Source: Lutraria lutraria
Taxonomy: Eukaryota > Mollusca > Bivalvia > Venerida > Mactridae
Direction of reading: 5' to 3'
Assembly: GCA_964023205.1 (NCBI GenBank)
Contig: OZ026847.1
Span: forward strand, 7,686,819-7,750,818
Length of the DNA stretch: 64,000 nt
Position numbers and translations under genes: made by a program. Below, piece after piece: positions 34,410 to 46,000 of this stretch; position 1 is the stretch's first letter, and every line of letters starts with the position of its first letter. Below the pieces are notes generated by a model. It worked only from the letters and a program-made list of their open reading frames with translations. It had not been told where the DNA came from and made no database searches.

Positions 34410-34980
34410 AGGGCCTCTTTTCCTTCTATAACAGAAGCGGAAATTCAGTGACTTCCCAATTTCAAAAAGGCTGTTTTTTTTCAATTTGAGGCAAGAAATT
34501 CCCCAAAATACAATGCTATTCTAACTCGGTTGTCTAAACTTCTCAAAATTTGGCCAAATTGCGCTTTAATTTCCCAAAATGAAAGGCTATGGCCCCTTCC
34601 CAATTCTTGGAAAAAAGGCCCTGAACACAATACATGTGTTAGGAAAGATGATGTGAGAACTAAAGAAATAAACAGTTTATGTATCTTTTATTTCACAGTT
34701 ACTAAAACATTGTGTCTATACTGTATTACAAGCATAAAAATAATAAATAATTTGCTGCAGTCATAAGACAGATAACATTTTCACAAGAATTTCATTTACA
34801 TTGTTATAGTGGTAGAGAGTGTGGGAAAATGTCTACTTCATGTAAATCAATCGCTGAAAACAAAACTGAACAGCTAAATAGTCTATATACTGATCTAAAA
34901 AACTTTATTTGTTTGAAATAACTTAAATAAATGAACAGTTGCATTATAATGCATACATTCAAAAACATCAGACATCAGAC

Positions 34981-35115
34981 GAAAATAAGCGTGGGTCCTG
35001 GCTTTCCTTGTAAAAGCTGTCAAAACGTTTAAAGTTGGGGAACACTACAACGAAAGCAAGGTTCCCGAAAAGCATGTGCAGATTAGAAGTAAAGCCGGGA
35101 CCCACGCTTATTTTC
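34981..35115. repeat. Inverted repeat, 25-bp arms
   Basis: Arms 34981-35005 (GAAAATAAGCGTGGGTCCTG, GCTTT) and 35091-35115 are inverted with one mismatch, separated by 85 bases. Open frames exist on both strands through the hairpin but I recognise no protein. Confidence 0.7.
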
Positions 35116-35744
35116 ATCACTACCGTCAATCGAAAAGATGGCGAGTTCACTACCTTGGAGTATTTTATACACTCAATAAAGGGAAAAAATGAAGATTTTT
35201 CTTTCGACAGATTTGCGTTGTTTGATGTGTGAAATTGAAAAATAACGTCTGTAAACATATAAAAATCACGGAATCGAGTGCCTATGGTAGCCCTTGCAAA
35301 TTGAAAATATAGTTAGTCCTCATTCTAATAAATAGAAACATGTTTGTCATTTTATTTCAATGCCTATCAAGTGTACTTTATCAGAATACAAATCAAGTAT
35401 GAAAGTCATATTTTCACGAATGTATTTAACAAACTTATACAGGTTACATCACATCCGATCTTTATTTTCTAAATTACATTTATACTTGAAGTTATAGAAT
35501 TCAGGTCATCCAAATATCAGGTAGTCTGACGGGATACCCAGCTTAGAAACCTAGGTAGTCCTTGGAGAAAATAGGTAGCCTCGGACTAAAGGACCATTGT
35601 TATTGTCGAGCCCTGGTATTCTATATAAATTGTGATATATATCTAACAGTCGGGGCATTATAAAAATGTACCAAACACCTGTGTCCTACGACATCATAAT
35701 CTGACCGTCTATACAGAATACAGTTTTCTTACTTTCATGGTCTT

Positions 35745-37390
35745 TCATTTAAACAATGCCTTTCCAAAGCCTAAGTTATGAGCATCTGGCCCTTCCTCAC
35801 TGATTCTCATTAGGTCATCCAGCGTTTTTGGTTTCAAAGATAACCGAAATCAGGACTTGATCCGGTTCTTGCTGCTGAACCCATGCTCACATTGCACACT
35901 TGTCAAGGGAATAACAATACAACATTGTGAAATCACACTGAGATTGGACATGTTACGACTTTTCAACAACACAGACTCCATTTCACTCACACTTCTGTCA
36001 GCGTAACTACCCTTCACCAACGAAAACAAATCCTAAAAAAAAATGTATATGGAATACATTTCGAGGGCTCAGCGCAACACTGTCGTAACTTGTTCTTATT
36101 TCAATATGAGTTACGACACTGTTGCGCTCAACCCTTGATTTGTATATACATGTACATGGGATACATGGAAAAAATATTTTTAGGTTTTTTTTTTCGCCAC
36201 AACCCTTTTGCCTTCACCAGGCGTTTGTATGATTGGTATTCACTCTGGGTGGCCTCTACGTCTGGCAGGTAGATCTGGAAGTGTTCAGTCAGCTTGGTCA
36301 ACTCATGGAGACTGTACTTATTGGCTGGTAGAAGGACCTTCATCGCCTCAATGACTTTTGTGTCAGAGAAACGGTCCTCTATGTTGTTCACTTACACAGT
36401 GATGTAGTCGTTGGTCAATTGCTGAAGGGCTGGTTGCTGCTGGGTGAAGTACCTAAGTTCTGGCTGGAATTCAAGCACAGGTTCTGAATCATGCTCTGTC
36501 TCCTTGTCACTATCAACATCACTGAAGCAATTGAATTTTACATTTTGTGAATGGCATCACACACTGTATTGCAGTCAAACTCAGACAAGGGTCTACAATA
36601 GACTACACTGTCACCTTCACATTTCACAAATTTTGTCAGCATATCTACAAAGGCACCTTTCACCTCCAGCAGGTCTTTAAGTGTTTCACAGGTGCTGGTG
36701 ATGTGTGGTTTCACTACACTAAAGTCTGCAGACTCATTCTGAAAAAAGTTTGGAGAGGCGCCCAATGATAGGTAAGACATCCATCATCAGGTGTGTGATT
36801 GCAATGAATCGATACTGGTTAACTTCATTCAGCAGGCCTCTGCCAGCAGAGTCAAATACTGCCTCATGCTCAAGGATCATGACTAGGGCGTGGTATGTGC
36901 GATAAATGACCTGAATCGCCTGTTCTGGACTAAGCCATCTGACGGAATGAACCTCGGCATATTTGAGCTCTGGAAGCTTCAGCATCTGATGTATGGCGCA
37001 AAGTCTGTTGGATCGCAGAGCTAAGTTCTTAAAATAATGAGACATTTACAACTGTTCTGGCGTATTCATTCATGTGTGGGATATTCTTTGCTGCTTTGAA
37101 GTGACTAAGGTAACATGGTGTGTTGCACAATGGACCCCGACAAGAGCCGGGGATTGTTCTTTAAGTAGTTTAACTCCACCACCTTCTCTCGCAGTCATGA
37201 CACTCGCACCAACGGTACACATACATGTACCAACCATCTTTGTTTCATGTGAAGGCCCTTACGTTTAAGTTCCTCAAGAACAAGAGACACAGTGTTCACA
37301 GCACTAGCACTACCAGCAGAAATAAACATGTTTGAAAGAAGCAAGCATTGGAGGCCACTATCAAATACATTCTGGATATACATGTACATT
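35745..37390 (-). pseudogene. hAT transposase-derived (ZNF862/C17orf113-like) pseudogene
   Basis: Read on the minus strand, pieces of a hAT-type protein appear in order: VGASVMTAREGGGVKLLKEQ with PALVGVHCATHHVTLV (about 37210-37100), then LALRSNRLCAIHQMLKLPEL and VRWLSPEQAIQVIYRTYHAL (37020-36890), then FSVVKPHITSTCETLKDLLE (about 36730), then EDRFSDTKVIEAMKVLLP (about 36375), and the C-terminal dimerisation segment VIPLTSVQCEHGFSSKNRIK ending at stop 35745-35747. A premature TGA at 35850-35852 and frameshifts near 37070 and between blocks show it is dead. A 72-bp palindrome sits between the last two blocks (36064-36136). The similarity is to domesticated or recent hAT genes found across animals. 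Confidence 0.8.
36064..36136. repeat. 72-bp palindromic element, copy 1
   Basis: AGGGCTCAGCGCAACACTGT then CGTAACT is inverted after a loop of about 16 bases to AGTTACGACACTGTTGCGCT then CAACCCTT. A near-identical copy is at 59095-59166 in ALG3 intron 4. Confidence 0.85.
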
Positions 37391-37499
37391 ATGACACTTA
37401 TAACATACTTTTCTCGACGGATTTAGCCCAGACTCTCACAGAACTGTTGTCTTTTAGTACTCCTGTGTATATATTCTGAGTTTTGTAAATCATTCTCAT

Positions 37500-39030
37500 T
37501 TTTTACTGATTTATGGCCCTTCGTTTATTTCATGCATAATGATATGTACTAGAGAAACACTCTTTTGTGCACGACTTCTCCTGCATTTCTCAAGGGATTT
37601 TGATAAAACTTTCATAGTATTGTCTTATATGTGATATATATAGAAAAACTCCTGTTCGCAACTCCTACATTTCTCAAGGAATTTTCACCAAGCCTTGACA
37701 AAACTATTGTCACCATGTTACCCATGGCATTTTTTCACAGTTTTGTGATTCAATCATTTTTAGCTCACATGTCACAAAGTGACAAAGTGAGCTATTAGGA
37801 TCACTCTCCGTCCGGCGTCCGGCGTCGTGCGTCGTCAAACTTTTTGTTGTGACCACACTAGGGGCCACATTTTTGGCTCAATTTTAGCAAAACTGGGTCA
37901 GAACGTCAATATCAACAAAATCTCGGACAAGTTCGATATTGGGCCATTTGGGGTCAAAAACTAGGTCACCAGGGCCAAATAAGGGAAAACCTTGTGAACA
38001 CTTTAGAAATCACTGTTCTGAATTTATCTTCATGAAACTTTGTCAGAATGTTTATTTTAATAATATGTAGGTCAAGTTTGAAAATGGGTAATTTCTGTAG
38101 TAAAATTAGGTCACTAGGGCAAATTGCTGGAAAACCTTGTGAACACTCTAGAAGTCACTGTTTTGATTGGATGATCATGAAACCTTGTCAGAATGTTTGT
38201 CTTCATAATATCTTGGACGAGTTCGAACATGGGTCATCTTGGGTCAAAAACTAGGTCGCTAGGTCAAATCTTATGAAAAACCATGTTAACACTGTAGATT
38301 TCACAGTTATTATTGGATCTTCACCAAACTTTGTCAAATTGTTTGTTTTAATGATATAACGGTCAAGTATAAATATGGGTCATCTGGGGTCAATAACTAG
38401 GTCACCAGGTCAAATCTTAGGAAAACTTTGTTAACACTGTAGATGTCACAGTTTTAATTGGATCTTCACCAAACCTTGTCAAAATGTTTGCCTCAATGAT
38501 ATGTGGGTCAAGGATGAACATGGGTCAGCCGGGTTCCAAAACTGGGTCACAAGGTCAAATCTTAGGTAAAAATCTTGTAAAAGCTCTAAATGTCATGGTT
38601 TTCATTGGATCTTGGCCAAACCTTGTCAGATTGTTTGTCTTAATGATATTAAGAACAAGTTCAAATATGGGTCACCTAGGGTCAAAAACCAGGTCACAAG
38701 GTCAAATCTTAGGAAAACCTTATTAACACTGTAGATGTCAAATTTTGATCATATCTTCACCAAACCTAGTCAGACTGTTTGTCTTAATGATATGTAAGAC
38801 AAATTCGAACATAGGTCGTCTGGGGTCAAAAACTAGGTCACCGGTTCAAAACAATGTTTTAATGAGTGAACAGTGATTGTCATGTGAGCGATATAGGGCC
38901 ATCTTGGCCCTCTTGTTTAAGGATTTATGGCCCTTTGTTCTTTTGTGTGTATGTTATATATAAATATATGTCAAGAAATAGTCTTCCATTAACAACTTCT
39001 CCTACATTTCTCAAGGGATAAGCATCTAGA
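37500..39030. repeat. Composite repeat: GGGTCA tandem element inside another repeat
   Basis: 37751-38920 begins TTAGCTCACATGTCACAAAG and ends TTGGCCCTCTTGTTT. Its interior is about seven degenerate units of about 145 bp (AGGTCAAATCTTAGGAAAAC, a GTAGATGTCACAGTTT block, a CTTCACCAAACCTTGTCA block, a GGGTCATCTGGGGTCAAAAA block). The flanks on both sides (37500-37750 and 38921-39030) share ATTTATGGCCCTT and CTCCTACATTTCTCAAGG, so the GGGTCA element seems to have inserted into an earlier repeat. ORFs here are unsupported. Confidence 0.7.
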
Positions 39031-39120
39031 GGATGAAAATCTTGTTTTGTGACGCTTCCAGTCACATGTTCATTGACAGTATGCAATACATTTTATGATA
39101 TAGGTGCTTATGTTTAAAAT

Positions 39121-39568
39121 TAGGACTGTCCCGATACAGATCTCAGCCGATACGATACGTATTGCGATACGGTACTAACGATATGCGATATCTACGATAC
39201 AATATAAAAGTACTTCAAAGTAATAAAAACGTAATAATATAATTTATAAGTCAATATCTACTCGCCAAAATCTGAATATTCTAATCGAATTTGTGGTCTA
39301 GCTTGACCTCATGCTGCTATAATGTCTACAAATAGCTGCTAATGTCTATAAATATGTAGAACCCCAGATATTAGTTGAGTAAGCATTGTCGACGATTAAA
39401 TGAGAGTAAATTCGTAAATCTAGTTCAGTTGTTGAACATTCTAGGAGTTTTTAATGTAAAAGTAAATAAAATGCGATACGGCCGATACGCAACCATCCGA
39501 TACGATACGCATATCGTTCAGCACTGTACCGGTACGTACCGGTACACGGCCATATCGGGACAGCCCTA
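39121..39568. mobile_element. hAT-type MITE with 8-bp target duplication
   Basis: Termini TAGGACTGTCCCGATA and TATCGGGACAGCCCTA are inverted with one mismatch. TTTAAAAT flanks both sides (39113-39120 and 39569-39576). An 8-bp duplication is the hallmark of hAT transposition. The inside is rich in CGATACG words and non-coding. Length 448 bp. A 159-codon ORF at 39375-39854 spans its right end and is not a gene. The DNA from here to 40843 shows no gene. Confidence 0.88.
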
Positions 39569-40843
39569 TTTAAAATCAATAGTATGTGGTTATAACAAAC
39601 ACAGTCTTCGAATAAGTGGGTTGCCCCCCTGCCCGAAAGATTTTTTTCCTCCTTTTAGTCTTTTGGGCAACAACCTAGTTTTAGAGAGTTTCATTCATGA
39701 AGTATGTAGTCACAAAAAATTAATTCAAAAACTGCAAACTTGTCATTTATTAACTGCATATAAAAGTGAGTTGGCACATGAAAACTTGCAGCTGTACATT
39801 TCAAATTCCATGAAGAACCAGATGTATGCATCACAAAACTTTATCAGAAAATAAGATATACATGTGTTATATTGTGATAACATTTGTTCTCATTTTCCAT
39901 GATAGTATGATGTCAAACTCAAGTGTCAGTGACTTATTTTGGTTGTGTGTACTGCAATCGTGACATTATGATACAATTCAGAAATTTAATGTAAACAAGT
40001 TTTATGTTAATTGCCTATCAAGTTCAAATTAATCTATCTTTACTGCAATTAGTTAACTAATCCAAAATTGAAGAAGAATCATTATACCATAATTACATAA
40101 TAATTACATCATAATTGCATATAATCATGTTTCTATTCTTTCACACAAGTAATCAATTAAACAATAAATTATTATGTGTGGCTTCATTATTTGTTGCTTG
40201 CACCATTTAACACATTAAGAATTCCCTTCTGTGGGCAAGTCAGATTGATCTAGTCTTTTGTCTGTATTAATTAGCAATTTTGGATTATAGTGGTTTTATG
40301 GACATGTTTATTACTTCAGATAAGCGATGATATTAAAACAATTAAGTCCCACAGAAATAATAAGTCACACAACTGAAATATACTTGTCACAAGATTTGAA
40401 GTGATATAGTTACCTTAGAATGGAAGTAATGCATCCATGCATGTATGATTAGCCTTATAAGTAAACTTTAATAGATTTTTAATTGTAATATTACAGTCTA
40501 AATTACACCCCAAGTATTTTAATTAGTGGCAGCACTCATTTTTCTCTGTGAGCCTAGTAACATTTAATTTTTGAAATCAGTGTCAACAAACTTATTTATC
40601 AAAACATTGTCATTTGTTACTGATATTAAAAATACCCAATATTTATCAGAAAAATCTTTATAATTTAAAGCAAAGCACTCCATCCTTTTTACATAAATCA
40701 TGGTCACACTGGTGTTGACATTCATGACAGAGTTATTTTTCTTTGTTAAATTATTATAACCTACGAAAACTCAATTTATAGATTATTTAATTAATAACAA
40801 TAGTTCAATAATAACACTGAAATATTTATGTGAACTACTTGTA

Positions 40844-41250
40844 CGAGGGTCATCCGTAAAGTTCGTGGACAGTGTTATTAATGAGACCAGTAAAAGATGT
40901 TTTACGCCAAAAATTTATGTACATATTATGTAATATATTGACTATTATGGTAAAAAAGAAAACATAACTCAAATAAAGTTGCTACGCATTTCGTTATGTA
41001 CTTCCTCAGACAACTAGTATAATTATTGGAATGATGGTAAACATACATACGTAATGATACATACCTCATGAAATACAATATTTATGTTGCCTAGGTAACT
41101 TGTATCCAGTGACTACATGAAAAAGTGACAATTTAGAAGCAGAACTTGAGACAAAAGATGTCAATTATTGCCATGACAAATTTTAAAAATTATCACATCA
41201 TTATAACCCCAAAAAGTTAGGTTGTCCACAAACTTTAAGGATGACCCTCG
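40844..41250. mobile_element. mariner-type MITE
   Basis: Left terminus CGAGGGTCATCCGTAAAGTT then CGTGGAC; right terminus inverted as GTCCACAAACTTTAAGGATG then ACCCTCG. TA flanks both ends (40842-40843, 41251-41252). CGAGGGT termini are typical of mariner-family elements. No transposase remains in its 407 bp. Confidence 0.88.
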
Positions 41251-42225
41251 TACATGTGCAAATATTTCATGAGGTATGTATCATTTAGAATGTGCACAGA
41301 TTGTCTTTTACTCTGGAACTCCTGTCCCAGCATGATGTGAGGGTTTTAAGCTGAAGTATGATAGTACCTTTTCTATCGGTTAACTTTTATGCATAATGTA
41401 ATTATTATTTTAACTTAGTACTCTCTGTATATTATGATGTACCGGTATATAATGTGTGTTTATTGTGGGACTTGAGTGTACACACACAGTATTGTAAAAG
41501 TTTTGAAACCTATATTTAGAGCATTCAATTTGTGCATTATTATATCCACACTCCAATGGAGCAAAGCGGGATCAGAATTCTTCTCTATTTATGCAAGAGA
41601 GCTAAGATGATCCTACATGTATATCGCTCACCTGAGTGACATTGCAATTATTGATGTTCAAAAACTCAATCAGTAAGTTTGTGTGACCAACATGTTCCTT
41701 GTGTGAACAACACATTTTGTTCAAAAATGATATTGTTGGAAGGGAACATACTTAGAGAGAAAATGCTTTTATTTCATAGGGAAGTTCTTACTGACAGGGA
41801 AATTCACAATCTCCCGGAGCGGGGCCTATTTTGACCCCTGGGCTTTAATTTGAAAATCTTGGTAAATACTTGTTAAGTCTCTGCTATTTTCTGTTTTATT
41901 TTTTCAGCAATGCTATTGGACCAGTGATTGCTCTTTGGACTACTGCAACTTCCAGGAATGTCGCTATATGGATCTTGTCACTCTGTGGTGTTGGTGTATC
42001 AATGGGTAATGGGTAGACACTTTATGAAAACGCTAGGAGAAGATCTGTAAAAAATACTCCCTCTAAGTAAGTTTGATAAATAATTTTTATTCAATAAAAT
42101 GTCATCACAAATTGCTCTCAAAGCATCCCAATTTTTGGACAGGAGTACATTATATCTTGTGACATTTTGACACTCTATTCAATTGATGATATTTATCATA
42201 AATGTTATTTGCATTAATCAAAGGA

Positions 42226-42600
42226 TTTATTAGTTCCCTGCCATACCGGAGGGAACTATAGTGACTGTCTATGTCCAGCTGTCTGTCCGTCCGACTGTCT
42301 GTCCGAATAGCTTTTAGGATGATAACTTCAGTTAGGGGTGATAGATTTCAATGAAAGTACATAGGTAGCTTAGGGGATAAGCTAGAGTGGGATTGCATAT
42401 GGGGTCAAATGGTAAAATATCTAGTTCACTGTTACTAAAAATAGAGATTTAGTTTCCGGATGATAACTTCAGCTGACTCCCTCTGCCTAATTTAGACAAA
42501 ATTATCATCATTAAAAAATCTAGGCAGATGCTGCTGTATAAACATCAGTTACCATTCGAATGAATGATGATGGCAGGGAACATGTATTGCATGCAATACT
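42226..42600. repeat. Dispersed repeat, TTCCCTGCCATACCGGAGGG family, copy 1
   Basis: TAGTTCCCTGCCATACCGGA then GGGAACTA, followed by CTGTCTGTCCGTCC words and a GGATGATAACTTCAGTTAGG block; ends GATGGCAGGGAAC. The same family is at 45653-46000. It lies in the intron of the SLC20 pseudogene. Confidence 0.65.
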
Positions 42601-42670
42601 GACTGTAAGCTTGTTCTTATTTACGTATGTTTAAATATAAATTCAGATTATGTACTGATGATATAATGCA

Positions 42671-42829
42671 GGGTTCTCAAAAAGCTAGACTAACAGGCCT
42701 GCTAGGGGGGGGGGGGGTCTGGGCATTTTCAAGCAGTATTTTATAAACTTTTGAGACTCCTAACAGGCCCAAACACATTTCTAAGTGGCTAAATTGGCCT
42801 GCAGCCTGCTGTTATTGAGAACCCTGTAA
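42671..42829. repeat. CAGGGTTCTCAA element, copy 1
   Basis: Begins CAGGGTTCTCAAAAAGCTAG and ends TTATTGAGAACCCTG, so the termini are 12-bp inverted repeats. The inside has AACAGGCCTGCTAG, a G run and GGCCTGCAGCCTGCTG. A diverged inverted copy is at 62884-63040 in ALG3 intron 7. CAGGG termini suggest hAT; target duplication unclear. Confidence 0.7.
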
Positions 42830-43389
42830 TGTATGCTTGATATAGTTTTGCCGTAATTGTTTTAAGGAAATTTTTATGAGAAGGGTTCAGGTTTAAGCCT
42901 GTAGGCTGGTATAAAGTTTTCTTCACTCAGATCATGGACTTTAATGTTAGTGCTGTCTTTATTTCTTGCTTTCAGTGGATTTTGCATAAGTATTGGTTCA
43001 GCATTGATTGTGGTATGTTGACTTCAAATATCGGGATGCCAGTGTTTGCTACACATTGCAAAGTCGGCAGTATTGTATTTATAGGTCGGTTCAGATCACA
43101 GGAAGGTGTAGACTGGAAACTGTTCAGGAACATTATCATCGCTTGGCTTGTGACATTACTATTAACTTGTGGACACAGTGCTGCTTTTGTGCCTAGTTAT
43201 ATATAATTTTCTTGCCCTTGTGATAAATATTTTTCTTAGATTATACATTTTATCTCAACCACTACGCTATGTCTCATAGCTCATGTGAGCGTTATAGGGT
43301 CATCTTGGCCCTCTTGTTTCTTCAGTATCTGGATATTTGAATTGCTTGTTACAGGTACAAGGTTAGCACACTAATGAAAATATTGCTGC

Positions 43390-43745
43390 AAGAGTTGTTA
43401 GTAAATAAATAACACATAGCTTTGTGGGTAACAGTAAAAATGTCAGCCTGAGGAAATTACTGTTACCCAAGGCCGAAGGTAAGATATGTGTTATTTATTT
43501 TATTACCCCAAACTTTTTTCAAGAAAATACTTAAAAAATTTACTATCACCTATGTGACAGTAAAAAATACTGAAAAAAATACTGTTACCTATGTGACAGT
43601 AAAAAAATACTGTTAGAAAATAACTATCACCCAGTGACAGTAAAAAAAATGTTCAGTCACGTGGTACCATGAATGAAACAGTAAAAATGTTACCTGTTTG
43701 CCTATGGGAAATTAACATCACGAAAAAAGTGAGGGGTAATAATAT
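43390..43745. repeat. Inverted and tandem ACAGTAAAAAATACTG repeat
   Basis: AAATAAATAACACATAGCTT then GTGGGTAACAGT is inverted at 43461-43504 (ACTGTTACCC ... ATATGTGTTATTTATTTTAT). It is followed by direct repeats of ACAGTAAAAAATACTG and ACTGTTACCTATGTGACAGT. Non-coding. Confidence 0.6.
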
Positions 43746-44127
43746 AAACCATCTTACGTCTTCAACAACATTCTATACTGATTCATTAAAATAATTTTGA
43801 ATTCTGTCTGCTAATTAATCAATATTTCGTCTGGTTGGGGATACCTTCTTTTTTGTTACTCTCCAATGTCCAAACCATGGCATCATTATACAATTATGTA
43901 ATGAATTTAAGCATTATAATTATACTCTTACCATACTGCATGTTCATATAATTTTTATGTACAATTGTATTAGTAAATCTAGGTATTTATGCTTAATTTT
44001 TCATGTTGGGATGAAATTAAGTCTTGTTTTGAAATGTTAATTATATACCTCATTTATTCTAGTACATGTATCATGAAATAAGGTAAATAACCTGTTGAGA
44101 CTTCGCTTGACTTGTTCGCACTTAATA

Positions 44128-44734
44128 CTGTAGAGCGCCTTAATTTCGCGAGGTCAAAATTTCGCGTTTTTTTTTGGTTAAAATCAGCTGTTTTCTTTAT
44201 TCGCGTATTTATGAATTCGCGACGTTGTCAGGCAGGATTAAAGTGCGATCAAAGACACGCTGTCGTTGCTTTGATATTTGTATGTCACTCCTGATCTGTT
44301 AGACATTTAAGTTGTGATTCAGTGTTTTATATCTAATAAAGTATAATAACAATAGATCGATAATAGTTTTGGATTGTTAAGGAAGTTATGTTTTACAAAC
44401 AGTACTTAGGAAGTGTGAAAAACTGTTACTTGTATGTTCAATCAATGTCCAAAATTGTTCAACAAACGATAGTTTAGTAAAAGCAATATTATAAAAAAAT
44501 TAGATTGCAAACATTAAAGGTACATGTTTATTGTTAATACATTGCTTTCAACAGATTGACTAAACTGATTATTCTTCGATAAAATACTATTACAGAATTA
44601 AGTTGTGTATTTTCGGGCACACTCATTGTCGAATATATAAAACTCAGCATTTATTCGCGACATTTATGAATTCGCGAGGTATTCGATTCGCGAATATTAG
44701 CGAAAATAAAACGCGAATAAAACCAGTTCTACCG
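44128..44734. mobile_element. TIR element with TTTCGCG-rich ends (TA duplication)
   Basis: Left end CTGTAGAGCGCCTTAATTTC then GCGAGG; right end CGCGAATAAAACCAGTTCTA then CCG; both flanked by TA (44126-44127, 44735-44736). The ends share several TTCGCGA words. No transposase; about 607 bp. Inverted-end similarity is moderate. Confidence 0.6.
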
Positions 44735-45049
44735 TACAAAAATAAATGTAATAAATGATGAATTCAAAAGAATTTTTTAATTGAATACTTTTACACATCA
44801 TGACAATAAAATATATACCGGTACATGCATTTAGTTCATTGCCAATTTGAAGTGTCAAACACTTTTATGCAAGGCTAATTAAGAAAATAGAATCATAAAT
44901 ATTATGGTTAATGAATTAAATGTGCATGCTTAATTAATCTCAAATTAGATTGGCAAGTTATTTTTGGAAATGAATGCAGTCATATCATTAATTGTGTATA
45001 CTACTGATTACTTCTTCATTTTGTAAGGAGTTATATTTTGTTTCTATTA

Positions 45050-45459
45050 GGCTTAAATTAAAATTAAGTTTGTTTGCCCTTTACCGACCGACCCAAAAAA
45101 ATCATGCCGACTCAAAAGATTTTATTGCAAAATCTGGGGGAACTTTATTTTTATACTTGGGAAAATATACATGTACTCCGTGCTTTCGATGAACATTTAA
45201 AGTAGGTATCATTTCAAGTAATGAAGGAAAACAATAATGTGTGTTAAGGCACTGAGCATGATTATGGTTGATTAAAGCACACGATAAATGGTTGTATGGT
45301 AGCAGAGTACATACAATGAACATAGAATGCTTCTAGATAGAAGTGTAATTTCATGCTAGGTAAAGGTCAAATTCAGAAATAAAATATTTTCCCTACCTAC
45401 CGACCCTTTTCTAAAATTCACTGTCGGTAAAGGGCAAACAAACATTTTTAATTTAGGCC
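45050..45459. mobile_element. MITE with TTTGTTTGCCCTTTACCGAC termini
   Basis: GGCTTAAATTAAAATTAAGT, TTGTTTGCCCTTTACCGACC on the left is inverted on the right (CTGTCGGTAAAGGGCAAACA, AACATTTTTAATTTAGGCC). TTA on both sides could be the target duplication. About 410 bp; the short ORFs across it are unsupported. Confidence 0.75.
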
Positions 45460-45652
45460 TTATAAATGTGTTTACTTCATAATTTAGTTTTAAGAAGCAC
45501 ACTAGTGTGAAGAAACCTTTTTCTAGACTGGTTGTCTGTTTACGTAAATTTTATTTTGTACTTTGGGGCTGATTTAATTTCTAGTCATGAAACTTGAAGT
45601 TCTTAGTAACTCTTTACCATGTACTAGTATTAAAATATTTAGTCTGTTTATT

Positions 45653-46000
45653 AGCCCCCTGCCGTACCAGAGGGGACTAGTGCTTGTTGTCGTCACTCCG
45701 TCCGTCCGTCTGTCTGTCCGAAGTGGTTTCCGGATGATAACTCCAGTTAGAATTGACGGATTTCAATGAAAGTTGGTATATGGATAGCTTAGGGCATTAC
45801 CTAGAGTAGGATTGCATTTGGGGTCAATAGGTCAAACATCTAGGTCATTGTTACTAAAAATAGAAATTTGGTTTCCGGATGATAACTTCAGTTAGGGATG
45901 ACGGATTTCAATGAAAGTTAGTGTATGGACAGCTTAGGGCATTTACTTGAGTGGGATTGCATTTGAGGTCAATATGTCTAACATCTAGGTCAAGATGTCT
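45653..46000. repeat. Dispersed repeat, CCCTGCCGTACCAGAGGGG family, copy 2
   Basis: Same family as 42226-42600: CCGTCCGTCCGTCTGTCTGT words, then two copies of a block containing TTTCCGGATGATAACT and GACGGATTTCAATGAAAGTT. Non-coding. Confidence 0.7.

Larger units (their letters stand above)
41908..43206 (+). pseudogene. SLC20 (PiT) sodium-phosphate transporter pseudogene, last two exons
   Basis: Exon 1 (41908-42066, after TTTTTTCAG, ending at GTAAGT) encodes NAIGPVIALWTTATSRNVAI then WILSLCGVGVSMG, and in another frame MGRHFMKTLGEDL. Exon 2 (42976-43206, after TTTCAG) encodes GFCISIGSALIVV, and in another frame LTSNIGMPVFATHCKVGSIV, FIGRFRSQEGVDWKLFRNII and IAWLVTL. These are the C-terminal conserved repeat of PiT sodium-dependent phosphate transporters, including the THCKVGSIV signature region. 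Damage: a short deletion before MGRHF, a stop (TAA) after GEDL, a frameshift near 42060, and a frameshift at about 43015. The intron is kept, so it arose by DNA-level copying, not by retroposition. No earlier exons are seen. Confidence 0.88.
41594..43319. mobile_element. Candidate gene-carrying TIR element around the SLC20 fragment
   Basis: Left segment 41594-41635 (CAAGAGAGCTAAGATGATCC, then ATCGCTCACCTGAG) is the degenerate inverse of right segment 43279-43319 (CTCATGTGAGCG, then GGGTCATCTTGGCCCTCTTG). The right form also closes the repeat at 37751-38920, so it is a mobile-element end. The SLC20 exons lie between. Whether the whole interval moved as one unit is inference; no target duplication is evident. 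Confidence 0.4.

Noticed and set aside
38048..38726. Two ORFs with similar peptides (KMGNF/NMGQP type)
   Set aside because: They reflect the 145-bp tandem units of the GGGTCA repeat, not a protein.
39375..39854. 159-residue ORF
   Set aside because: Crosses the right boundary of the hAT-type MITE, so the frame is accidental.
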